Below are positions 53,701 to 61,333 of a stretch of 64,000 nt of DNA, in pieces; position 1 is the first letter of the stretch; every line of letters starts with the position of its first letter. Location of the stretch: NCBI RefSeq assembly GCF_009669325.1, contig NZ_SZWE01000001.1, positions 2,671,501-2,735,500 of the forward strand, given 5' to 3'. Origin of the DNA: Roseovarius bejariae (lineage in GTDB: Bacteria > Pseudomonadota > Alphaproteobacteria > Rhodobacterales > Rhodobacteraceae). The position numbers were made by a program, and so were the translations under genes. The notes beneath the pieces are model-generated. The model saw only the letters and a program-made list of their open reading frames with translations, ran no database searches and was not told where the DNA came from.

Positions 53701-53754
53701 AAAATCGTCGATCAGGTCTTCTTTGACAAGGACGGAGAAAAGCAGAATGTCTAA
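50740..53754 (+). CDS. soxA: sarcosine oxidase, alpha subunit
   Basis: 1004 residues, the normal length. An N-terminal plant-type ferredoxin-like fold (SFNGKQLKGVEGDTLASALLAND, QMLVGRSFKYHRPRGIVASGGEEPNALV), a pyridine-nucleotide binding domain (YDVVVIGGGVAGLQAARSAGQAGAKVLLMEQ near 170), a second dinucleotide fold (SIGDRTVVVTNNDDAYLTAI), and a C-terminal GcvT-like folate domain (from about 600) with GMCGENGFLMDDGVVARIDEDTF and the FSGELSYEVSVPASQG part. Channels the methylene group to tetrahydrofolate. Its stop overlaps soxG by eight bases. Confidence 0.96.
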   Translation: MSTRLATGGRLLNKSRTLGFSFNGKQLKGVEGDTLASALLANDQMLVGRSFKYHRPRGIVASGGEEPNALVGLGENNKFEPNQRVTTTELFDGLTCASQNHWPSLEFDVGVINSKLFARFLPAGFYYKMFMHPRPLWKHVYEPFIRQSAGLGKAPRDRDQDRYEHFYAFYDVVVIGGGVAGLQAARSAGQAGAKVLLMEQDPHWGGRAPVDGGTIDGDTPEAFVEATLAELRDMPNVTLRNRMMAAGVYDHGYVLGYERVNDHTPEAKGPRHRLWRIRAGQVVTATGAIERPLSFAGNDIPGVMLASAVRDYAVNYGVSIGDRTVVVTNNDDAYLTAITLKEIGLDVPVILDARASGGGALADRAREMGIRVETGKGIAKVKGNKRVEGVAICAQAGEGAVLEEVKCDAVAMSGGWSPVVHLWSHCGGKLLWDEDEAMFRPDSDKAPTGDDGKPFVIATGAANGMFGLADTLSDAQAAGQAAATATGHKGKATKAPAGETPQYAPIEPVWLMPQGANIKLRMKAWLDYQNDVKVSDVQLAAREGFESVEHAKRYTTLGMATDQGKLSNINGLAILSDALGQAIPQTGTTTFRPPYTPISLSSIAGNAIGDTFQPIRKSPMHDWHDENGAHWEPVGAWRRPYTFQKPGESVEEAVNREITQTRESLGLLDASTLGKIIVKGPDAGKFLDMLYTNMMSTLKPGRCRYGLMCGENGFLMDDGVVARIDEDTFLCHTTTGGAESIHAHMEEWLQTEWWDWKVYTANVTEQYAQIGVVGPKSRETLQKLTDDDISAEGLSFMGWKDITLNNTTARVYRISFSGELSYEVSVPASQGRALWDRLMQAGEEYGVTPYGTEGLHVMRAEKGFIMIGDETDGTVIPQDLMMHWAISKKKEDYLGKRAQERSFMADPNRWKLVGLETTDGSVLPDGAYAVAEGTNANGQRNVQGRVTSTYHSPTLGRGIAMGLVHNGPDRMGEVLDFPKVDGTVVKAKIVDQVFFDKDGEKQNV

Positions 53755-54325
53755 CGCAGCTGTCAGCGCCCTCAATGGCGCCACCGTACAGGGCTTTGCC
53801 CGCGTCGAAGAGATGGGCCTTCAGGGCATGATCACCCTGCGCGGCGATCTGGCCTCGGACAAGGTGAAGAAAGCCGTCAAGGAGGCCACCGGGCAGGACA
53901 TCCCCGCCACCCGCACCATCAACGCGGGCGAGGGCGGCGCGGTGGCATGGATGTCGCCCGATGAACTGCTCATCATGGTGGGCTACGACAGCGTGACCGA
54001 CACGCTGGCCGCGATCGAAACCGCGCTGCAAGGCGAACACTTCCTTGCCGTCAACGTCTCGGATGCGCGTGCCATGTTCCGCGTCACCGGCACCGGGGGC
54101 GGGGTTCGCGAAGCACTGGCCAAGCTCTGCCCGGTCGACATGACCCCGGGTGAGTTTGAGCCGGGCATGTTCCGTCGTAGCCGCATGGCGCAAATCCCCG
54201 CCGCCATCTGGATGCCCGATGCCGAAACGGTGCAGATCGTCTGCTTCCGCTCGGTGGCCGAATACACCTTCAACCTGCTGCGCGACGCGGTGGCCGAAGG
54301 TGGCGAGGTCGGGCTCTTTTCCTGA
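53747..54325 (+). CDS. soxG: sarcosine oxidase, gamma subunit
   Basis: 192 residues, start at ATG 53747 within the soxA end (GACGGAGAAAAGCAGA upstream). GcvT-like fold fragment; LLIMVGYDSVTDTLAAIETAL, VNVSDARAMFRVTGTGGGVREALAKLCPVD and RSRMAQIPAAIWMPDAETVQIVCFRSVAEYTFNLLRDA are characteristic. Completes the operon. The usual folate-cycle partners (folD, purU) are not adjacent in this window. A hairpin follows before sodB. Confidence 0.94.
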   Translation: MSNAAVSALNGATVQGFARVEEMGLQGMITLRGDLASDKVKKAVKEATGQDIPATRTINAGEGGAVAWMSPDELLIMVGYDSVTDTLAAIETALQGEHFLAVNVSDARAMFRVTGTGGGVREALAKLCPVDMTPGEFEPGMFRRSRMAQIPAAIWMPDAETVQIVCFRSVAEYTFNLLRDAVAEGGEVGLFS

Positions 54326-54354
54326 CGGTTTTAGATGGATTTATGCGCCTTTGG

Positions 54355-54386
54355 GCCTTGACCTTACCGGGTCAAGGCTACCATGT
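54355..54386 (+). promoter_or_regulatory. hairpin and candidate promoter upstream of sodB
   Basis: Perfect 9-bp stem GCCTTGACC-ttaccg-GGTCAAGGC (54355-54378) without a T tail. TTGACC at 54358-54363 could be a -35 box with TACCAT (54379-54384, 15-base spacing) or CCATGT (54381-54386, 17-base spacing) as -10; the match is weak. It could be an attenuator, an mRNA end or an operator for the superoxide dismutase. Confidence 0.35.
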
Positions 54387-54424
54387 AGTGGCATATGAAT
54401 TTTCAAAACGAACAGGGGGCCCTC

Positions 54425-55024
54425 ATGGCTTTTGAACTTCCCGATCTTCCCTATTCGCATGACGCCCTTGCCGACCACGGCATGAGCCGCGAAACCCTGG
54501 AATACCACCACGACATCCACCACAAGGCCTATGTGGACAATGGCAACAAGGCCATCGCCGGGACCGAGTGGGATGGAAAATCCGTCGAAGAGATCATCAA
54601 GGGCACCTACGACGCCAAGGCGATCGCCCAGTCGGGTATCTTCAACAACGCCTCGCAGCACTGGAACCACACCCAGTTCTGGGAAATGATGGCGCCGGGC
54701 GGCACCGGGATGCCCGGTGACTTGGAAAAAGCGCTCACCGAAAGCTTTGGCTCGGTCGATGAATTCAAATCGCAATTCGCCGCCGCAGGTGCGGGTCAAT
54801 TCGGCTCGGGCTGGGCGTGGCTTGTGAAAGACAGCGACGGTTCGCTCAAGGTCACCAAGACCGAAAACGGCGTGAACCCGCTCTGCTTCGGCCAGACCGC
54901 GCTTCTGGGCTGTGACGTGTGGGAGCACTCCTACTACATCGACTTCCGCAACAAGCGTCCGGCCTACCTCGACAACTTCCTGAACAACCTCGTGAATTGG
55001 GAAAACGTCGCCTCGCGCATGTAA
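54425..55024 (+). CDS. sodB: iron superoxide dismutase
   Basis: 199 residues from the ATG at 54425 (AACAGGGGGCCCTC upstream). Metal ligands are positioned as in Fe/Mn-SOD: His in ETLEYHHDIHHKAYVDNGN, His in NNASQHWNHTQFW, then Asp/His in LLGCDVWEHSYYIDFRNKRPAYL. AQSGIFNNASQHWNHTQFWEMM and GSGWAWLVKD are the standard neighbourhoods. The sequence reads more like the Fe-type from Rhodobacteraceae than Mn-type, but metal choice is uncertain. Followed by a strong terminator. Confidence 0.93.
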   Translation: MAFELPDLPYSHDALADHGMSRETLEYHHDIHHKAYVDNGNKAIAGTEWDGKSVEEIIKGTYDAKAIAQSGIFNNASQHWNHTQFWEMMAPGGTGMPGDLEKALTESFGSVDEFKSQFAAAGAGQFGSGWAWLVKDSDGSLKVTKTENGVNPLCFGQTALLGCDVWEHSYYIDFRNKRPAYLDNFLNNLVNWENVASRM

Positions 55025-55050
55025 TCGCGAGTTTGAACGACTGTTCACCG

Positions 55051-55088
55051 CGCCCCTCGGCCCCTGCTGGCCGGGGGGCGTTTTTTTT
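55051..55088 (+). terminator. rho-independent terminator after sodB
   Basis: Stem CGCCCC-tcggcccctgctggcc-GGGGCG (inner GGCC pairs also possible) followed by a run of eight T, about 27 bases after the sodB stop. This is one of the clearest terminators in the window. Confidence 0.92.
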
Positions 55089-55370
55089 AAAAAAAAATCT
55101 GTGCCACCGGGTTTGCGTTTCATCAATGACATCGACGCGACCGAGGCAAGAATGATAAAATGTCCAAGGGCAACAGATAGACGCGGCACCTGTGGGCCAA
55201 GTCTTGGCACGCTGGCAACGCCCCTCTGGGTGGTCCGCGCCTAAGGCAATCTTGCCCGCAAGATTGCGGCCCGTAACGAATGAAACCGTGCCAGCCACCT
55301 CCGGGCGGGATGCACCGCCTCACGGACATGGGAAAGGGGGATGGCGGCACAGATCGGGGAGAAGACAAAG
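55089..55370. other. intergenic region between sodB and the host-attachment protein
   Basis: About 280 bases, AT-rich at its start and purine-rich near its end. A GCAATCTTGCCC-gcaa-GATTGCGGCC type inverted repeat (about 55246-55271) is present. No supported gene. Confidence 0.4.
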
Positions 55371-55829
55371 ATGCCAGTTTTGACAAACGGAACATGGGTT
55401 CTGATTGCCGATGGCGAAAAAGCCCTCTTTCTCAGAAATACCTTGGACGCAATCAATCCGGGGTTCGAGGTCGTGAAAAAAGAGGAACAGGATAACCCCT
55501 CGGACTTTGAACAATCCGCCAATCGCCCCGGGCGGATGCACGATGGTGCAGAGCATCAGCTTTCCGCGATGGATGACACCGACTGGCACGAACTGGCCAA
55601 GGAGCGTTTTGCCGATGATCTGGCGGACAAGCTTTATGCTTACGCGCACAAGGGGGCATTTGACCGGATCGTTCTGGTGGCCTCGTCCCGGGTTCTGGGC
55701 CAGTTGCGCAAGACACTCCACAAGGAGGTCGAGACTCGCATCGTCGGTGAATTGGCCAAGGATCTCACGAACCACCCGCTCGACAAGGTCGAGACCATGC
55801 TCAAAAAGGAATTCGATCCGAACCTGTAA
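55371..55829 (+). CDS. host attachment protein family (PF18856/COG5622-type)
   Basis: 152 residues from the ATG at 55371 (GGGGAGAAGACAAAG upstream). The sequence NGTWVLIADGEKALFLRNTLDAINPGFEVVKKEEQDNPSDFEQSANRPGRMHDGA then RIVLVASSRVLGQLRKTLHKEVETRIVGELAKDLTNHPLDKVETML is the family pattern: a beta-strand opening, R-P-G-R-M-H-D-G turn and a helix with S-x-x-L-G-x-L-R. Such genes have been annotated as required for attachment of Agrobacterium-type bacteria to hosts, and similar folds occur in ribosome-associated translation factors; role here is not established. Confidence 0.85.
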   Translation: MPVLTNGTWVLIADGEKALFLRNTLDAINPGFEVVKKEEQDNPSDFEQSANRPGRMHDGAEHQLSAMDDTDWHELAKERFADDLADKLYAYAHKGAFDRIVLVASSRVLGQLRKTLHKEVETRIVGELAKDLTNHPLDKVETMLKKEFDPNL

Positions 55830-56545
55830 GGGCGCGGCCGGGGCTTGGGCGGATCAAGTCAGCCCGGGGTTTAAACCATGAACAACGCCTGACGTTCACG
55901 CGGGGATCTGGGCCTGAACTGGGTCACGGCCTCGATGTGCCTCTCGTCTTTTGGTCAAGCACGGCCACTATTGATGGCCTTGATACACGCACCGCATTTC
56001 GCTTTGTACCTGAAGCGTCCCGCCTTATACCTGAGACAGGAATGGGGCGGGGCGCCGCGCAACATATGAGCGTTGCGCACATTTCGCCAAAATCCAGTGG
56101 TTCAGGTTTTGGACGAACGCTGTAGGATAGCAGCCACCGGTAGAAGCGCGAGCACCGACTGTGTGGTGCCTGGCATTTTGCGAAACGCTTACGTGCCGGG
56201 GGTGTCCGCTGGCCTTGGGGGCAACACCTGCCCCGCGATGCAAAGTTCACCGTAACGATGTCCCGATCCGCTGTACCGGGCCTGCCCCGATCCAAACAGG
56301 GCGCCTCGGTAGGCTCGCTGCCAAGACACAAGGGCTTAGCCCCAAGGCACCGTATGGTCAGCCGGGAGGTCCGCGCAGGTGCCCAACGTCTGAATGAGAC
56401 TCTCGATGAGATCCGGGCAGGCCATTTTGTGACGCTGCCGGTCGGATCGTGTCGTGTTGCGGTGTGTCGATGCCCGTTTCCATCCCGATTCCCGATCTGT
56501 TGCTGGGTTTCAAGATGCCATCCAAAGGTTAGCAAAGGGTTTAAA
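55830..56545. other. gene-poor region with no supported gene
   Basis: 716 bases without a convincing ORF on either strand; the longest frames (antisense 55924-56535; sense near 56258) have no family resemblance, no ribosome site and atypical composition (many Arg, Cys and Ser). It may hold the remains of a decayed gene. The composite repeat copy 2 begins where it ends. Confidence 0.5.
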
Positions 56546-56623
56546 CGTACGAGTCGTACGATCGCCCGAAATCATCGCCCGATTTTCGTACGAAACGCGC
56601 GTACAAAACGTACGACTCGTACG
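56546..56623. repeat. composite palindromic repeat, copy 2 (inverted relative to copy 1)
   Basis: CGTACGAGTCGTACG at 56546-56560, TTTCGTACGAAA at 56584-56595, CGTACGACTCGTACG at 56609-56623. Spacings 23 and 13, the mirror of copy 1 (13 and 23). Taking the reverse complement of this copy, the first core plus TTTT and the short site plus AATC match copy 1 base for base over 19 and 15 bases; the intervening segments are not alike. Ends 63 bases before rarD. Confidence 0.85.
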
Positions 56624-56686
56624 GTTTCCCGCTTGCCATTCCGCGCGCCATACCCCACCCCTTGAGCGTGGCCAAAACGAACGGGA

Positions 56687-57589
56687 ATGATGATGCGCGA
56701 GCCGGTCAAAGGTGTTCTTGCAATGGTGTCTTGTTGCACCATCTGGGGTCTTTCGGCCATCTATTACAAATTGCTCGAACATATCCCGCCAATCGAGATA
56801 TTGGCCCATAGAACCCTGTGGTCATTGGTTTTTTTCGCCTTGGTCCTGATCGTTCAAGGCCGGTTTCACATGCTGGTATCCGCCGTGGGCACCCGCCGTT
56901 CGGCGGCGGTGATCGGCGCGGCGGCGCTTCTCATCTCGCTCAACTGGTTTACCTTCATCACCTCGATTCAACTAGGGAAAGCGGTCGAGGCGTCCCTGGG
57001 CTACTACATCTTCCCTCTGGTCAGCGTCATCATGGGTGCCATCGTCTTCAAGGAACGGTTGGGCCGGGTGCAACTCATGGCCGTCATGCTGGCCGGATTG
57101 GCGGTCGTGACCCTGACGGCGGGCCTCGGTGTGGCCCCATGGATCGCCCTCGTCCTGGCCATGAGCTTTGGTATGTACGGTGTTGTAAAGAAAGGCCTTT
57201 CCGTCGGGCCCGTGGTCTCGGTCACGGCCGAGGTTCTGATGCTGTCGCCCATCGCCATCGCGGTTCTTGGCATCGTGCACGGCCAAGGCGGCGGCACCTT
57301 CGCCACCAACTGGCACGACAGCCTTCTATTGGCCTTTTCCGGCATCCTCACCGGCCTTCCCCTGATCCTGTTCAGCTACGCCACCAAGCGCGTGATGCTG
57401 TCGACCATCGGGCTTGTCCAGTACTTGAACCCCAGCCTGCAATTCCTTGTTGCGACACTGATTTTCCGCGAAGTCTTTAGTGTCTGGCACGCCATTGCCT
57501 TCGGTATGATCTGGACGGCTTTGGCGCTCTATACCACCTCGGCCCTGCGTCAGGACAGGGCCGCGCGCAGGGCCGCCATCAGTTCTTGA
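56687..57589 (+). CDS. rarD: EamA family transporter RarD
   Basis: 300 residues, with three consecutive ATG codons (56687, 56690, 56693) of which any may initiate. Ten membrane helices with the RarD pattern: GVLAMVSCCTIWGLSAIYYKLLEHIPPIEILAHRTLWSLVFFALVLIVQGR and ALLISLNWFTFITSIQLGKAVEASLGYYIFPLVSVIMGAIVFKERL. RarD members are presumed exporters of small metabolites such as chloramphenicol-like compounds. Its end overlaps the converging LOG gene by 40 bases. The composite repeat lies just upstream. Confidence 0.92.
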   Translation: MMMREPVKGVLAMVSCCTIWGLSAIYYKLLEHIPPIEILAHRTLWSLVFFALVLIVQGRFHMLVSAVGTRRSAAVIGAAALLISLNWFTFITSIQLGKAVEASLGYYIFPLVSVIMGAIVFKERLGRVQLMAVMLAGLAVVTLTAGLGVAPWIALVLAMSFGMYGVVKKGLSVGPVVSVTAEVLMLSPIAIAVLGIVHGQGGGTFATNWHDSLLLAFSGILTGLPLILFSYATKRVMLSTIGLVQYLNPSLQFLVATLIFREVFSVWHAIAFGMIWTALALYTTSALRQDRAARRAAISS

Positions 57590-58101
57590 ACATCCTCGAT
57601 TTCCTCGATGAACCCAAGCAGGCTTGCATCGGCGAACCCTTCGTCGATCACGTGGTTCATCAATCGCATGAGGGGCGTCCAGTAGCCATCTGTATTCAAT
57701 AGATAAATCGGCTTTTCATGAAGGCCCAGTTGCCGCCATGTCAGAACCTCGAAAAACTCGTCCAATGACCCGGCGCCCCCGGGCAGAACCACGATCACGT
57801 CCGAATTCATGAACATCACTTTCTTGCGTTCATGCATGGTTTCGGTCACCACGTAACGGGTCAGGTCGGTCTTGCCCACTTCCCAGCGCACCAGATGCTC
57901 GGGGATCACGCCGAAGGTCTCGCCACCCGCAGTTTGCGCCGCCCGCGCCACGGCCCCCATCAATCCAACGTCCCCCGCTCCGTAAACGAGGCGATACCCA
58001 GCTTCGGCAAGCAAGGCGCCAAGCCGGGTGGCCTCGGCTTCATAGGCGGGCTTGCCCCCCGCGCGTGAGCCGCAAAAGACACAGACCGAATGTGTTGACA
58101 T
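57550..58101 (-). CDS. LOG family protein (cytokinin riboside 5'-monophosphate phosphoribohydrolase-like)
   Basis: 183 residues from the ATG at 58101. Rossmann-like fold with VCVFCGSRAGGKPAY, RLVYGAGDVGLMGAVARAA, VIPEHL and the catalytic VVLPGGAGSLDEFFEVLTWRQLGLHEKPIYLLN, whose GG-G-T-x-x-E signature appears as PGGAGSLDE: the usual Thr is Ser and the Glu is present a few residues on. Family members cleave nucleotide monophosphates to base and ribose phosphate. Its 3' end overlaps rarD by 40 bases, tail to tail. Confidence 0.9.
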   Translation of the reverse strand: MSTHSVCVFCGSRAGGKPAYEAEATRLGALLAEAGYRLVYGAGDVGLMGAVARAAQTAGGETFGVIPEHLVRWEVGKTDLTRYVVTETMHERKKVMFMNSDVIVVLPGGAGSLDEFFEVLTWRQLGLHEKPIYLLNTDGYWTPLMRLMNHVIDEGFADASLLGFIEEIEDVQELMAALRAALS

Positions 58102-58203
58102 GAAATTGTCCCCGTTTGTCAAAGGGTTGTTTTGACCAGTGATAGCCTTGTTGCTATGGTCCGGCAAGCGTGTGGCGTGGGGACGTCTCACAGGGGGAAG
58201 AGC

Positions 58204-59391
58204 ATGAGCAAACTCGGTGGACTGGCTAGTGGACAGGGGCTTGCGATGACAGCGGCGGTGGTCGTTGTCATCGGCGGTGGCCTTGGGCTCTGGGGATCGG
58301 GGATATTGACCCGAGACACCCCTGTGGAAACGGCTGAACCTGTTGTTTTGAAAGACGAAAACCATGTGTCGCCCTCGGAGCCCGACCAACCCACGGCTGA
58401 AGCAGCGGCCCCGGTGGATATGCCCGAGGCCCCCCGGATTTCCAATTTCCGCTTGTCGCCTGACGGGGCTTTGCTGGTGGCGGGGCAGGCCACGGCAGGT
58501 TGGGACGTGGCCGTGCTTCTGGATGGCACGGAATTGACGCGGGTGCCCACCGAACCCGATGGGGCCTTCGTGGCCTTTGACGATATCGCGCTCAGTTCAG
58601 ATGCGCGTGTCCTGACCTTGACCATGTATGCACCGGATGGAACGGCATCGCTTGCCTCCAAGGATGAGATCATCGTGGCACCGATGTCAGCGCCTTCGCA
58701 GGTCGCTACGATCGAAGGTTCGGATGCGCCTGAGATACCAGTCGCCGCACCGGAGCAACCTGCCCCGGACACAACTGCGAAGGATGCACCCGATCTCGCG
58801 GCGACCTCCACTCAACCTTTTGAAGCAGATGGGAAAAAACCTCCGGCCCAGACGGTTCTTCTGTCCAATGCCAGTGGGGTTGAAGTGCTGCAAACCGCTG
58901 CCCCACAGGCGACGTCCCCCGAGGTCATGGAAGGTGTGGCACTCGATGCCATCACCTATGCCGAGGATGGAGACGTGCGCCTTACGGGACGGGGTCAGGG
59001 GCAGGGGTTCGTCCGGATTTACCTCGACAACAAGGCCGTGACCTCATCTCGTATCACCGAGGACGGGGCGTGGCGCACCGACCTGCCAAGCATCGATACA
59101 GGGGTCTATACCCTTCGCGTCGATGAGATGGACGCCGGGGGGCAGGTAACGTCGCGCGTCGAAACCCCCTTCAAACGCGAGGCCGAGGAGGTTGTGGCCA
59201 CTCAAGGCGATCTAGATCAAAGCGTGCGGGCCGTGACGGTCCAGCCAGGCTCGACTCTCTGGGCCATTTCGCGTCGCAACTATGGTGAAGGCACCATGTA
59301 TGTCCGCATCTACGAGGCCAACCGAGACCGCATACGCGACCCGGACCTGATTTATCCCGGACAGGTCTTTACGGTGCCCGAGGGCGACTGA
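58204..59391 (+). CDS. LysM-domain protein with bacterial Ig-like regions
   Basis: 395 residues from the ATG at 58204 (GGGGGAAGAGC upstream). A single N-terminal membrane helix (LAMTAAVVVVIGGGLGLWGSGIL, about 14-37), an acidic Pro/Ala/Glu-rich linker, two Ig-like strand regions around 85-160 and 260-320 (RISNFRLSPDGALLVAGQATAGWDVAVLLDG; DAITYAEDGDVRLTGRGQGQGFVRIYLDN), and a C-terminal LysM domain at ~343-395 (VTVQPGSTLWAISRRNYGEGTMYVRIYEANRDRIRDPDLIYPGQVFTVP). Probably an envelope protein binding peptidoglycan in the periplasm. The Atm1-type exporter follows 67 bases later. Confidence 0.85.
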   Translation: MSKLGGLASGQGLAMTAAVVVVIGGGLGLWGSGILTRDTPVETAEPVVLKDENHVSPSEPDQPTAEAAAPVDMPEAPRISNFRLSPDGALLVAGQATAGWDVAVLLDGTELTRVPTEPDGAFVAFDDIALSSDARVLTLTMYAPDGTASLASKDEIIVAPMSAPSQVATIEGSDAPEIPVAAPEQPAPDTTAKDAPDLAATSTQPFEADGKKPPAQTVLLSNASGVEVLQTAAPQATSPEVMEGVALDAITYAEDGDVRLTGRGQGQGFVRIYLDNKAVTSSRITEDGAWRTDLPSIDTGVYTLRVDEMDAGGQVTSRVETPFKREAEEVVATQGDLDQSVRAVTVQPGSTLWAISRRNYGEGTMYVRIYEANRDRIRDPDLIYPGQVFTVPEGD

Positions 59392-59458
59392 AGGCAGGGG
59401 TGGCCTTTCGGCCCGTCGCGGCCTATCTGTGGACGGTATATTCAAGACAGGCCGATCC

Positions 59459-61270
59459 ATGCGCCGCAACACCCTGACAACAACCGAAATGCCCGCCAAT
59501 GGCTGGTCCACGATCCGCCGGGTCGTGCCTTACCTGTGGCCCGAGGGGCAGACATGGGTGAAGCGCCGCGTGGTTCTGGCATTGCTTACGCTTTTCTTCG
59601 CCAAGCTCGTGGCGGTGGGCACGCCCTATTTCTACAAGGCCGCCGTGGATGCGCTGGCGGGCGAGGGGCAAAACCCGGCCTGGATGCTGGGCGCGGGGGC
59701 CGTGGGCCTGACGGTGGCCTATGGCATGGCGCGTCTGATGAACGTGGGATTTCAACAGCTTAGGGACGTGATCTTTGCCCGCGTGGCACAACGTGCCCTG
59801 CGGCAACTTGCGCTTGAGACCTTCACGCATATTCACCGCATGTCCCTGCGCTATCACATCACCCGCAAGACCGGCGGCCTCAGCCGCATCATCGAGCGCG
59901 GGGTGAAAGGCGTCGAGTTCCTCTTACGGTTCCTGCTGTTTTCCATCGGGCCACTGGTGCTGGAATTGCTCTTGATCAGCATCGTCCTCTGGACGCTGTT
60001 CGATTTCTGGTATCTCGCGGTGGTCGTGGGGGTGATCGCCGCCTATGTGGGGTTCACCTTCAAGGTGACCGAATGGCGCGTGAAGCTGCGCAAGCGGATG
60101 AACGATCAGGACACCGACGCCAACCAAAAGGCCATCGACAGCCTGTTGAATTTCGAAACGGTCAAGTACTTTGGCGCCGAAGAGCGCGAGGCCTCGCGCT
60201 ATGACGCGGCGATGGAGGGGTATGAGGCGGCGGCGCTGCAAACCTCCTATTCACTGGCGTTCCTGAATTTCGGGCAATCCCTGCTGATCACAAGCGGGTT
60301 GGTCGCGGTCATGGTGATGGCCGCACTCGGCGTGCAGAACGGCAGTTTGACCGTGGGGGACTTCGTCATGGTGAACGCCTACATGGTCCAGATCACCATG
60401 CCGCTGAACTTTCTGGGAACCGTGTATCGCGAAATTCGGCAATCCCTCGTTGATATGGGGGAAATGTTCGGATTGTTAGAACAAGCGCCGGATGTCGTGG
60501 ATAAATCTGATGCCAAGGTTCTGAATGTTAAAGGTGGTGAGGTTCAGCTTGAGAGCGTGGAGTTTGGGTATAACCCCGAACGCCCGATCCTGAAAGGGGT
60601 CGATCTGCGCGTAGGCCCGGGGGAAACCGTGGCTGTGGTCGGGCCTTCGGGCTCGGGGAAATCCACCATCGGCCGGCTGCTTTTCCGGTTTTACGATGTG
60701 CAGGGCGGCGCGTTGCGGATCGACGGTCAGGACCTGCGCGACGTGACGCAGGACAGCCTGCACGCCGCCATCGGCGTGGTGCCGCAGGATACCGTGCTGT
60801 TCAACGATACCGTGGGCTATAACATTGCCTATGGTCGTGACGGGGCGACTCAGGCCGAGATCGAGGAGGCCGCCAAGGCCGCGCAAATCCATGACTTCAT
60901 CCAAGGCCTGCCAGACGGCTACAATACACAGGTAGGCGAACGCGGCCTGAAACTCTCGGGCGGCGAGAAACAGCGCGTCGGCATTGCCCGGACCCTTCTC
61001 AAGAACCCGCCGATCCTGCTTCTCGATGAGGCGACAAGCGCGCTGGACACCGAGACCGAGCGTGACATCCAAGGCGCGCTGAAGCGTGCAGGTGAGGGGC
61101 GTACCGTCATCACCATCGCGCATCGTCTGTCCACGGTGGCCGATGCCGACCGGATCGTGGTGCTTGAAGAGGGCCGCATCGTCGAAGCGGGCACTCACGC
61201 GGATCTCTTGGCAAGACAGGGGCGCTATGCCGCTCTGTGGCGGCGCCAACAAGCGGACGAGGCGGCCTGA
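59459..61270 (+). CDS. Atm1/HMT1-type ABC exporter (fused TMD-NBD)
   Basis: 603 residues from the ATG at 59459. A six-helix ABC-B transmembrane domain (about 1-330, including FARVAQRALRQLALETFTHIHRMSLRYHITRKTGGLSRIIERGVKGVEFLLRF and FGAEEREASRYDAAMEGYE), and a nucleotide-binding domain (365-600) with Walker A GPSGSGKST, signature LSGGEKQRV, Walker B ILLLDEATSALD, H-loop IAHRLSTV. NFETVKYFGAEEREA is a signature of mitochondrial ATM1 and bacterial homologues that export glutathione-conjugates or metal adducts. Start could be the in-frame GTG at 59429. Confidence 0.92.
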   Translation: MRRNTLTTTEMPANGWSTIRRVVPYLWPEGQTWVKRRVVLALLTLFFAKLVAVGTPYFYKAAVDALAGEGQNPAWMLGAGAVGLTVAYGMARLMNVGFQQLRDVIFARVAQRALRQLALETFTHIHRMSLRYHITRKTGGLSRIIERGVKGVEFLLRFLLFSIGPLVLELLLISIVLWTLFDFWYLAVVVGVIAAYVGFTFKVTEWRVKLRKRMNDQDTDANQKAIDSLLNFETVKYFGAEEREASRYDAAMEGYEAAALQTSYSLAFLNFGQSLLITSGLVAVMVMAALGVQNGSLTVGDFVMVNAYMVQITMPLNFLGTVYREIRQSLVDMGEMFGLLEQAPDVVDKSDAKVLNVKGGEVQLESVEFGYNPERPILKGVDLRVGPGETVAVVGPSGSGKSTIGRLLFRFYDVQGGALRIDGQDLRDVTQDSLHAAIGVVPQDTVLFNDTVGYNIAYGRDGATQAEIEEAAKAAQIHDFIQGLPDGYNTQVGERGLKLSGGEKQRVGIARTLLKNPPILLLDEATSALDTETERDIQGALKRAGEGRTVITIAHRLSTVADADRIVVLEEGRIVEAGTHADLLARQGRYAALWRRQQADEAA

Positions 61271-61333
61271 CGACACCGTAATTTCCTTGCAATCTCCATC
61301 TTTTGACCACGGTCTGGGAACAGGGTGGCGCGC

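Noticed and set aside
55924..56535. 203-codon minus-strand frame in the gene-poor region
   Set aside because: Arg/Ser/Cys-rich, no ribosome site, no recognisable domain; listed as possible decay only.
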